This document shows positions 10,848 through 16,864 of a DNA stretch of 16,864 nt, piece after piece. The stretch lies in assembly GCA_002345845.1 (NCBI GenBank), contig DDWF01000332.1, positions 1 to 16,864 on the forward strand, in the 5' to 3' direction. How positions within the stretch are numbered: position 1 is the first letter of the stretch; each line of letters opens with the position of its first letter. This stretch comes from Betaproteobacteria bacterium UBA2293 (GTDB lineage Bacteria; Pseudomonadota; Gammaproteobacteria; Burkholderiales; Rhodocyclaceae). The notes under the pieces are model-generated. The model ran no database searches, had not been told where the DNA came from, and saw only the letters and a list, made by a program, of their open reading frames with translations. The translations under genes and the position numbers were made by a program.

Positions 10848-12563
10848 ATGGTCAACAGCGCCGTTTTCATCGTCTTGCGCCGCATGCGGGCGCCGATCAT
10901 CGCCCTGATCAGCCTCTATGCGGTCGCCGTATTCGGCCTGACCCTGGTCCCCGGCATTGATGCCGAAGGCCACCCGGCACCACCGCTCAGCTTCTTCCAC
11001 GCCTTCTACTTCATCAGCTACACGGCAACGACCATCGGTTTCGGCGAAATCCCCAACGCCTTCTCCGATGCCCAGCGGATGTGGGTCACCGTCTGCATCT
11101 ACCTGACCGTCATCGGCTGGTCCTACGCGGTGATCACCCTGATCGCCCTGCTTCAGGACAAGGGCTTCCAGAACACGCTGACCGGCAACCGCTTTCGTCA
11201 GCGCGTCCGCCGCCTCAAGACTCCCTTCTACCTGATCTGCGGCTGCGGCGAGACCGGCGGCCTGATCGCCCGCAATTTCGACCGACTGGGACAGGCTTTC
11301 GTCGTCATTGAAAAGGACGAACTGCGCGTCCAGGAACTCGATCTCCAGGATTTCAAGAGCGACACCCCGGCCCTCGCCGCCGATGCGCAGATTCCCGACA
11401 ACCTGTTGCTGGCCGGTCTGAAACATCCGAAATGCCGCGGCGTGCTGGCCGTCACTAACGACGAGCTGGCCAATCTCGGCATCGCCATCGCCGTCCGCCT
11501 GCTCAACCCGAAGATTCCGGTCATCGCCCGCGCCCGCAGCCAGGCGGTCGCCGCCAACATGGCCTCTTTCGGCACCGACCACATCATCAATCCCTTCGAC
11601 CGCTTCGCCATGCATCTGGCGGAAGCGGTGGCGACGCCGGAGCGCTTCCGCCTGGTCGAACTACTGACCAGCCTGCCCGACACTCCGGTGCCGCAGCCGC
11701 ACCGGCCGCCACGCGGCCACTGGATCATGTGCGGCTACGGCCGCTTCGGCCATGCCGTGGCCCACCAGTTGCAGCCGACCGGCATCACGCTGACCGTTAT
11801 CGATCCCAGCCAGGCCGATGCCGACCGTAACGTCGTCGGCGACGGCACCGAAGCGCCGACCCTGCGCCAGGCGGGCATCGACAGTGCACTAGGCATCATC
11901 GCCGGCACCGACAATGACGTGAACAACCTGTCCATCGCCGTCACCGCCAAGGAGCTGAAGTCCGACCTGTTCATCGTCGTGCGGCAGAACCAGGCGGCCA
12001 ACACTGCCCTCTACGATGCCTTCGCCGCCGATTTCCGCATGGTGCCGAGCCACATCGTCGCCCAGGAAAGTATCGCCATCCTGACCACACCGCTGCTCGC
12101 CCGTTTCCTCGAGCGCTTGCGTCAGCAGGACGAAAGCTGGTGTCGGACTCTGGTCGGGCGGCTGCAGGATCTGTGCGACGGTCGCACGCCGACCGTCTGG
12201 AGCATTCGCCTGAACCTTTCCGAGGCCCCGGCCGCCCGCCAGGAACTGATGTATCGGGGCGGCTTCCGGCTCGGCGACATCCTGCCCGACGCCACCGATC
12301 GCCAGCAGTTGCTGCCGGCCCTGCCGCTACTGATCGACCGCGCCGACGAGCTGCATCTGCTGCCGGACATGGATTTCATGCTGGCCGCCGGCGACCATCT
12401 GCTGTTCGCCAGTTCCCTGTCGGTACTCGACAAGCTGAAGCTGACCCTGCAAAACGCCAACGAGCTGGATTACGTGCTGGACGGCCGCGAGGATTCCGGT
12501 AGCAGCTGGGTCTGGCAGTGGCTGCGCCGCCGGCAGCAGCGGTCGCCGACCTCCCTCCGCTGA
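10848..12563 (+). CDS. Two-helix potassium channel with tandem RCK (TrkA-N) domains
   Basis: The product has 571 residues. The N-terminal pore module has helix 1 (about 15-35), a pore loop with the selectivity filter TTIGFG (61-66), and helix 2 (about 79-101). Two regulator-of-K+-conductance domains follow, each with a Rossmann nucleotide loop: GCGETGG (132-138) and GYGRFG (296-301). The C-terminal third (about 430-545) looks like a TrkA-C-type ligand-binding region. Known RCK channels open K+ flux across the inner membrane under control of nucleotides or Ca2+; here both RCK domains lie in one chain, unlike MthK, which has one. The first loop has Thr-Gly where many members have hydrophobic residues. 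It follows the DUF6394 gene by 18 bases and precedes the TPR-methyltransferase by 22. Confidence 0.92.
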   Translation: MVNSAVFIVLRRMRAPIIALISLYAVAVFGLTLVPGIDAEGHPAPPLSFFHAFYFISYTATTIGFGEIPNAFSDAQRMWVTVCIYLTVIGWSYAVITLIALLQDKGFQNTLTGNRFRQRVRRLKTPFYLICGCGETGGLIARNFDRLGQAFVVIEKDELRVQELDLQDFKSDTPALAADAQIPDNLLLAGLKHPKCRGVLAVTNDELANLGIAIAVRLLNPKIPVIARARSQAVAANMASFGTDHIINPFDRFAMHLAEAVATPERFRLVELLTSLPDTPVPQPHRPPRGHWIMCGYGRFGHAVAHQLQPTGITLTVIDPSQADADRNVVGDGTEAPTLRQAGIDSALGIIAGTDNDVNNLSIAVTAKELKSDLFIVVRQNQAANTALYDAFAADFRMVPSHIVAQESIAILTTPLLARFLERLRQQDESWCRTLVGRLQDLCDGRTPTVWSIRLNLSEAPAARQELMYRGGFRLGDILPDATDRQQLLPALPLLIDRADELHLLPDMDFMLAAGDHLLFASSLSVLDKLKLTLQNANELDYVLDGREDSGSSWVWQWLRRRQQRSPTSLR

Positions 12564-12585
12564 CTGTCAGCCGCCCCAACCCACC

Positions 12586-13773
12586 ATGAATGATCCAACC
12601 GAACAGGCCCGCCAGCACTTCACCGCCGGCATCGCCCACTTCGCCGCCGGCGACTTCGCGGCCGCCCGCGACGCATTCAGCGCGGCGCTGGCTCTGGCGC
12701 CGGGTCGTCCCTCGCTGCTGGCCAACCTTGCTGCTGCCCACATCCACTTGCAGGAACATGCGGCCGCCCGTAGCCTGTTGCGCGACCTGCTGGCCATCGA
12801 GGCCGACGATGCGGATAGCTGGCTGGCGCTCGGTCAGTGCGAAGAAGCCCTCGGCCACTGGCAGGCAGCGGCCGAAGCGCTGGAACGCGGACTGCCGGCC
12901 AAACCGGATGCCGGACTATGGCTACGCTGCAGCAACTGCCGCGGTCGTCTCGGTCAGCTGCCAGCGGCTGTCGCCGCCGTCGACCGGGCGCTGCAGCTTG
13001 ATCCGGCCCTGGGCGCCGCCTGGAGCGCCCGCGGCAGCCTGCTGCGCGAGCTCGGCGATTACGCGGCGGCCGCCGAGTGCTTCGCGAAAGCCCTGGCAAC
13101 TGGTGCCGATCCCGAGTTGAACCGCTACTACCTGGCCTCGGTGCGCGGCGAAGGCAAGCCGCCCAGCCCACCGAGCCAGTACGTCGAAGCCTTGTTCGAT
13201 GACTACGCCGCCGATTTCCAGAACCACCTGGTCGACGGCCTGCGCTACCGCGGCCACGAAACCCTGCTCCGGCCGCTGCTCGCCGCCGGCCGACGCTATA
13301 CCAGCACCCTCGATCTCGGCTGCGGCACCGGCCTGTGCGGAGCACTGATCCAACCGCTGAGTCCAACCATCGACGGCGTCGATCTGTCGGCGGCGATGCT
13401 GGCGCAGGCGCAGGCCCGCGGCATCTACCGGAGGCTGGCCCACGCCGACCTGGCGACTTTTCTCGAAGGTGGCGCCGAGGCTTACGAACTGATCCTCGCC
13501 GCTGACGTCTTCGGTTACATCGGCGACCTCGCCGCCATCTTTGGCGCCGTGCGCCGCCGGCTGCAGCCCGCTGGCTGCTTCGCCTTCACCGTTGAACAGG
13601 CCGTCGCCGGCGCCGACTTCAACCTGCTGCCCAACCTGCGCCATACGCACACCGAGGCCTATATCCGGCGCCTGGCCACGGCCAACGGCTTCCGCGTCCG
13701 CGAACTGTTCGCCGAGCCCTTGCGCTACGACCAGACTCAGCCGGTGATGGCCCTTTACGTCTATCTCGAATAG
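12586..13773 (+). CDS. TPR-repeat and SAM-dependent methyltransferase fusion protein
   Basis: The product has 395 residues. The N-terminal half (about 5-180) contains four to five tetratricopeptide repeats rich in alanine (for example GIAHFAAGDFAAARDAFSAAL, residues about 15-35). The C-terminal half is a class I methyltransferase with motif I DLGCGTG (243-249), the post-I acidic VDLSAAML (about 265-272), and ILAADVFGYIGDL at motif IV. It is probably cytosolic. TPRs usually bind partner proteins, so a protein or protein-bound substrate is likely, but none can be named. No Shine-Dalgarno is evident. It is the last gene of the plus-strand unit and ends nine bases from the convergent NTF2-like gene, with no hairpin between them. 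Confidence 0.9.
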   Translation: MNDPTEQARQHFTAGIAHFAAGDFAAARDAFSAALALAPGRPSLLANLAAAHIHLQEHAAARSLLRDLLAIEADDADSWLALGQCEEALGHWQAAAEALERGLPAKPDAGLWLRCSNCRGRLGQLPAAVAAVDRALQLDPALGAAWSARGSLLRELGDYAAAAECFAKALATGADPELNRYYLASVRGEGKPPSPPSQYVEALFDDYAADFQNHLVDGLRYRGHETLLRPLLAAGRRYTSTLDLGCGTGLCGALIQPLSPTIDGVDLSAAMLAQAQARGIYRRLAHADLATFLEGGAEAYELILAADVFGYIGDLAAIFGAVRRRLQPAGCFAFTVEQAVAGADFNLLPNLRHTHTEAYIRRLATANGFRVRELFAEPLRYDQTQPVMALYVYLE

Positions 13774-13782
13774 CGCCGCCCG

Positions 13783-14205
13783 TCAGGCAGCCAGCGCCCG
13801 GCGCAGGCCGCGCAGCAGGGTACCGAGGCCGGGCAGCTTCATGTACAGCTCCTCGCCGGTATCCCAGTAGTCGCGGTGGTAATCGACCTTGCCATCGTCA
13901 GCGAAACGCAAATGCGAGACGCCGCGCATGATCTGCGTCTCACCACGGCCCCAGAGGCGGACGCGGAAGGAAAACTCCCAGACCAGCATGGCACCGCCAC
14001 CATCGACCACCTTGTCGAAGACGACGAAACGCGGCTCGCCGACCTGGCCGAACATATGACTGAAGATGCGCTGGATGGCGGCAACACCGCGCACCTCGTT
14101 GAAAGGATCCTTGAAGTAGGCATCGTCACTGTAGAACTCGCCGAAGCGGGCGACACTTTCCGGCGAAAGCTCGTGATAAAAGCGGATCAGCTCGTCGACA
14201 TTCAT
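13783..14205 (-). CDS. NTF2/SnoaL-like protein
   Basis: The 140-residue protein has the small alpha+beta cone fold pattern of the NTF2/SnoaL superfamily: an N-terminal helix (ELIRFYHELSPESVARF), FYSDDAYFKDPFNEVRG, then a helix and long strands ending in VDYHRDYWDTGEELY. The family includes isomerases, dehydratases and non-catalytic binding proteins; the Asp, His and Tyr residues in the pocket are present but the reaction is unknown. There is no signal peptide. The ATG is one base after the SDR stop, with GGAG eight bases upstream inside the SDR gene, so it is the last gene of the MFS-DUF3833-SDR operon. Confidence 0.88.
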   Translation of the reverse strand: MNVDELIRFYHELSPESVARFGEFYSDDAYFKDPFNEVRGVAAIQRIFSHMFGQVGEPRFVVFDKVVDGGGAMLVWEFSFRVRLWGRGETQIMRGVSHLRFADDGKVDYHRDYWDTGEELYMKLPGLGTLLRGLRRALAA

Positions 14206-14206
14206 T

Positions 14207-14968
14207 TCAGGCTCCGGTGAAGCGGCGAATCAGCGGGAAGGACCAGGCGTAGGGCAGATGGGCGAGCAACTTGAGGACGCGCGTGAAGCGCTTGGGAAAG
14301 TGGATGTCGAAGCCGCCCTCGCCCAGACCGTCGACCAGTTCCTGCGCCGCCTGTTCCGGTGTCAGCAGCGCCGGCATGGTGAAATCGTTCTGCGCCGTCA
14401 GCGGCGTCGCGACAAAGCCCGGGTTGATCACCCAGACGCCGATGCCCTGCGGCGCCAGATCGAAATGCAGGCACTCGGCAAAATGGATCAGCGCCGCCTT
14501 GCCCGGGCCATAGCACAAGGCCTTGGGCAGTCCGCGATAGCCGGCGACACTGGCAACGAAGGCGATGCCGCCGCCGGCCTTGAGGTCGGGCAGGACCTGC
14601 GCGGCCAGACGCATGGCGCCATTGAAATTCACCGTCACCACCTGCTCGGCGACGGCCAGGTCGAAATTGTCGGCCCGCATCGGCACGTAATCGCCGGCCA
14701 GATAGATGACCAGGTCGACGCCACCCCAGGCGACCAGCAACTGGCCGCGCGCCACCGCCAGGCTGGCGACATCAGTGGCATCGCAGGGAATAAGCAGCGC
14801 GCCGTCGATGGCTAGCGCCTGCAGCTTGTCGGCCCGCCGCGCCGACAGCGCCAGCCGGGCGCCGCGCGCTGCCAGTTCGCACGCCGTCGCCGCGCCGATG
14901 CCGGACGAGGCGCCAACCAGCCAGACGCGCTTGCCGTGCCAGTCCGTGATCCGTGGGTTGAGGGCCAT
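14207..14968 (-). CDS. Short-chain dehydrogenase/reductase
   Basis: This 253-residue classical SDR is a cytosolic NAD(P)-dependent oxidoreductase. The cofactor loop GASSGIG is at 19-25, the structural Asn at 114 (VNFNG), and the catalytic Ser140, Tyr153 and Lys157 in the YGPGK block. The PGFVATPLT segment follows as in many SDRs. Arg residues after strand 2 (SARRADK) suggest NADP preference. The substrate is not readable. The C-terminus has a hydrophobic, basic stretch (KRFTRVLKLLAHLPYAWSFP) that could lie against the membrane. It sits seven bases after the DUF3833 gene and one base before the NTF2-like gene, and is clearly in one operon with both. Confidence 0.95.
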   Translation of the reverse strand: MALNPRITDWHGKRVWLVGASSGIGAATACELAARGARLALSARRADKLQALAIDGALLIPCDATDVASLAVARGQLLVAWGGVDLVIYLAGDYVPMRADNFDLAVAEQVVTVNFNGAMRLAAQVLPDLKAGGGIAFVASVAGYRGLPKALCYGPGKAALIHFAECLHFDLAPQGIGVWVINPGFVATPLTAQNDFTMPALLTPEQAAQELVDGLGEGGFDIHFPKRFTRVLKLLAHLPYAWSFPLIRRFTGA

Positions 14969-14975
14969 GATCGTC

Positions 14976-15497
14976 TCAGCGCTTGACGAAGGTGAGCGTC
15001 ACTTCACCGAGATTGAAGCCCCACTTGCTCATGTAGGAGCGATTGAGCATCACCTTGTCGTCCATCAGGAACATCCAGTCGTCAAAATCGACGTGATAGA
15101 CCTTGCCATCGACCGGCAGCGCCAGCACGTATCGCCAGCGCAGGGCATTGCCGGCGACCTCGCCAACCGCCTCGCCGACGACATCATCGGCCGTACCGCG
15201 GTAGCTGCCGTCGGGCTGACGTTTCAGCGTCCACACCCGGCGCGAAGTCGTGCCGTCCGACCATTGGAAATGTTCATCGAGGACGCCGGTATCGCCTTCC
15301 CATTTGGCGTCGATGACGACCTGGAAGCGCTTCTGCACCTCGCCTGAACGCCCCTGGAACATGCCCCAGGCGTCGAGCGTGCCGTTCAGGTAAGTCTTCA
15401 GGTCGAGTACCGGCTGTTCGGCGCGGTACTGCTCAACACCGGTCGAGGCACAACCGGTGAGGCCGAGGGATAGGGCAATGGCACAAAGTAATTTCAT
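14976..15497 (-). CDS. DUF3833 family lipoprotein
   Basis: The product has 173 residues from ATG 15497. The signal peptide MKLLCAIALSLGLTGC places the lipidated Cys at 16. The mature part fits DUF3833: LDLKTYLNGTLDAWGMFQGRSG, then WSDGTTSRRVWTL, GNALRWRYVLALPVDGKVYHVDFDDWMFLMD (positions about 118-148) and a final beta hairpin. A lipocalin-like barrel is plausible. The frame continues upstream to 15575, but the shorter start is preferred: it gives the lipoprotein signal and has GGAG eight bases ahead, and it begins one base after the MFS stop. In other proteobacteria DUF3833 genes occur near cyclopropane fatty-acid synthase and SDR genes (recalled, not checked), suggesting a role in membrane-lipid handling. 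Confidence 0.88.
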   Translation of the reverse strand: MKLLCAIALSLGLTGCASTGVEQYRAEQPVLDLKTYLNGTLDAWGMFQGRSGEVQKRFQVVIDAKWEGDTGVLDEHFQWSDGTTSRRVWTLKRQPDGSYRGTADDVVGEAVGEVAGNALRWRYVLALPVDGKVYHVDFDDWMFLMDDKVMLNRSYMSKWGFNLGEVTLTFVKR

Positions 15498-15498
15498 T

Positions 15499-16716
15499 TT
15501 AGATCTCCAGGGTTTGGCGCCAGCGCCACAACAAAACTGCCGCCAGCGCCTTGAAGGCGAGCGGCAACAGGGCATAAGCGAAGGTCAGGGCCGGCAGGGC
15601 CGCGCTGCTGCCCGGCACATAGCCGAGCAGTCCGAGCAGCGGCAACGCCAGGCCGGCAGCCAGCGCCAGATTGAGTTTGGCGACGAAGTTCCAGACGCCG
15701 AAGCAGGCGCCGGCCTGCCCCTGGCGCTCGCCCAGATCGGCAGCAATCGCCGCCGGCAGCGTCAGGTCGGCCCCCAACGCCAGCCCGGAAGCCAGGCAGA
15801 TGGCAGCAAAGGGCCACAGGTCGCCGCTGCCGAGCAAGCTGGCACTGGCAAAGGCGACAATGGAAAGGACCATCGCCGCCAGCCACGCCGCCACCCGGCC
15901 AAAGCGCGCAGAAATCTTCACCCACAGCGGCAGCGACGCGGCGCCGGCGATGAAATAAAGCGCCAGCAAGGGACCGCTGGCCTTTTCGAGTTGCAGAACA
16001 TCGGCGACGAAGAACAGGAACAGCGTCGCCGGTACCGCCGCAGCAATACCGTTGGCGACAAAGACCGCGAGCAGCCGACGAAATGCCTGGTCGGCCATGA
16101 CCCGGCGCAGACTGGGCAACAGCGGCTGGGCCGGCGCATGCACCGGCTGCCCGGCACCGACCCGGCTGAAGGTGATCATCGCTGCCACCAGCAGCACCGG
16201 CGGCAGTATCCAAGCCAGCCGCCGGATGCCCTCGCCAAGATCGCTGGCGAGCATTGCCGGCAGGGCAGCGGCAATGACCACACCGAGCAGACCGAAGCCC
16301 TCGCGGGCAGCGGTCAGCCGGGTGCGCAGCGCCGAAGTGTCACCGACATCTGCCCCCCAGGCCTGATAGGCCACCGTCGCCGCCGAGAAGCCGACGTAGG
16401 TCAGGGCCAGCGAACCGACCAGCCAGGCGGCCGTGTATTCGCTGGGCGGATTGAGCAGGGCGACGAAACCGACTGCAAACGGCAGCAAGGCCACCGCCAC
16501 CATCGTCGGTCGCGGCACCCGGTCGGCCAGCCAGCCCAGCCAGGGATCGATGCCGGCATCGGCCAGGCGCGTGGCGAGCAGGATGAAACCGAGCAGCGCC
16601 AGCTCCATGCCTGCCGTCTCGGCGTAGTAGCGCGGGACGTGGACGTAGATGGGGAGGGCGGCGAAGGCCAGGGGGAGGCCGAGGAGGCCGTAGGAGAGGA
16701 TGCGGGGGGAGGTCAT
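15499..16716 (-). CDS. MFS transporter of the MelB/GPH type
   Basis: This 405-residue inner-membrane protein has about 11-12 hydrophobic helices. Helix 2 and the following loop carry RLADAGIDPWLGWLADR (50-66), matching the GPH/MelB signature; Asp53 and Asp57 have the spacing of the cation-binding Asp55 and Asp59 in MelB. Despite the name, the substrate in this genomic setting need not be a sugar; the lipid-related neighbours suggest a lipid or lipid precursor. The start ATG 16716 has only a weak purine-rich region upstream. It is the first gene of the four-gene operon inside this window, though further genes may lie right of it beyond the repeat element. Confidence 0.92.
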   Translation of the reverse strand: MTSPRILSYGLLGLPLAFAALPIYVHVPRYYAETAGMELALLGFILLATRLADAGIDPWLGWLADRVPRPTMVAVALLPFAVGFVALLNPPSEYTAAWLVGSLALTYVGFSAATVAYQAWGADVGDTSALRTRLTAAREGFGLLGVVIAAALPAMLASDLGEGIRRLAWILPPVLLVAAMITFSRVGAGQPVHAPAQPLLPSLRRVMADQAFRRLLAVFVANGIAAAVPATLFLFFVADVLQLEKASGPLLALYFIAGAASLPLWVKISARFGRVAAWLAAMVLSIVAFASASLLGSGDLWPFAAICLASGLALGADLTLPAAIAADLGERQGQAGACFGVWNFVAKLNLALAAGLALPLLGLLGYVPGSSAALPALTFAYALLPLAFKALAAVLLWRWRQTLEI

Positions 16717-16790
16717 GTTTTGTTCTGCCCGCTTTGTGGGTTGGTGTTATTTCTTCGCTGGCGGTGGGTTCCGCCCTTGCGGGGCGTCTC

Positions 16791-16818
16791 ACTTTCTTTT
16801 GCTTCGCCAAAAGAAAGT
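16791..16818. terminator. Perfect 11-bp palindrome with CTTCGC loop
   Basis: ACTTTCTTTTG (16791-16801) and CAAAAGAAAGT (16808-16818) pair perfectly around a six-base loop. The A/T-rich stem resembles a hairpin with terminator or attenuator potential on either strand, but no clean T-run follows. It is the centre of the repeat element. Confidence 0.5.
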
Positions 16819-16840
16819 AAGCAAAGAAAAGGCGACCCTA

Positions 16841-16864
16841 GGCTACGCGGTCGGCTACGCCGAC
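16841..16864. repeat. Two 12-base tandem units at the right edge
   Basis: GGCTACGCGGTC (16841-16852) is followed by GGCTACGCCGAC (16853-16864), differing at two positions. Positions 16850-16864 also form the inverted repeat GTCGGC-TAC-GCCGAC. The window ends here, so the copy number is unknown. Confidence 0.55.

Larger units (their letters stand above)
16766..16864. repeat. Betaproteobacterial-type intergenic palindromic repeat element (continues past the window)
   Basis: The element contains three structures in series: a short stem CGCCC/GGGCG (16772-16776 with 16782-16786), the long palindrome at 16791-16818, and a 12-base tandem repeat at the edge. The stretch from the long palindrome through AAGCAAAGAAAAGGCGACC resembles, from memory, an intergenic repeat common in betaproteobacteria. 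It lies just upstream of the MFS start and could separate it from a neighbouring transcript. The rest of the 148-base edge region (16717-16765) shows nothing I can name. Confidence 0.6.

Noticed and set aside
10419..11615. A 398-codon open frame antisense to the DUF6394 and channel genes
   Set aside because: The translation is Asp/Gly/Gln-rich with no domain, and it runs through two confident plus-strand membrane-protein genes.
15498..15575. Upstream extension of the DUF3833 lipoprotein by 26 codons
   Set aside because: It would bury the lipoprotein signal peptide inside the protein and overlap the MFS gene; the internal ATG has a well-spaced GGAG.

Overview
The window is ordinary chromosomal DNA from a GC-rich proteobacterium, most likely a betaproteobacterium near the Rhodocyclales (Dechloromonas/Azonexus-like). 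I base this on protein resemblance, a stand-alone second IF-1 gene with a basic tail, the yraN / SIS protein / BON lipoprotein gene order, and a palindromic repeat at the right edge of a type I associate with betaproteobacteria. No database search was possible, so the taxonomy is an inference. I see no rRNA, tRNA, CRISPR array, insertion sequence or phage gene.

Layout. (1) 1-2395, minus strand: most of a large multi-sensor histidine kinase (PocR, coiled coil, PAS, GAF, PAS, PAS, start of HisKA), cut by the left edge. (2) 2573-5287, plus strand: tyrosyl-tRNA synthetase, a transglutaminase-like cysteine protein and a paralogous initiation factor IF-1 starting at TTG. (3) 8407-5284, minus strand: a tight unit of rsmI, pyrC, a small lipoprotein and a DUF3025 protein. 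Its last stop codon overlaps the infA stop codon tail to tail. (4) 8418-13773, plus strand: yraN, a secreted HIRAN-domain protein, a DiaA/GmhA-type SIS protein, a DolP-like BON lipoprotein, a four-helix membrane protein (probably DUF6394), a two-helix potassium channel with tandem RCK domains, and a TPR-methyltransferase fusion. (5) 16716-13783, minus strand: a compact operon of a MelB-type MFS transporter, a DUF3833 lipoprotein, a short-chain dehydrogenase and an NTF2/SnoaL-like protein. (6) 16766-16864: a repeat element with nested palindromes that runs off the right edge.

How the genes may work together. The rsmI-to-BON block resembles the enterobacterial rsmI(yraL)-lpoA(yraM)-yraN-diaA-dolP(yraP) locus. 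Here rsmI points the other way, lpoA is absent and a secreted HIRAN protein sits between yraN and the SIS gene. The membrane protein and K+ channel are adjacent and probably form a functional pair. The MFS-DUF3833-SDR-NTF2 set resembles the auxiliary genes that accompany cyclopropane or furan fatty-acid synthesis and singlet-oxygen-response genes in other proteobacteria; the core enzymes, if present, would lie right of the window.

No clear new defence or mobile system is visible. The most promising poorly described items are the DUF6394/K+-channel pair, the exported HIRAN protein, and the SIS protein that combines DiaA-like sequence with GmhA-like catalytic residues.
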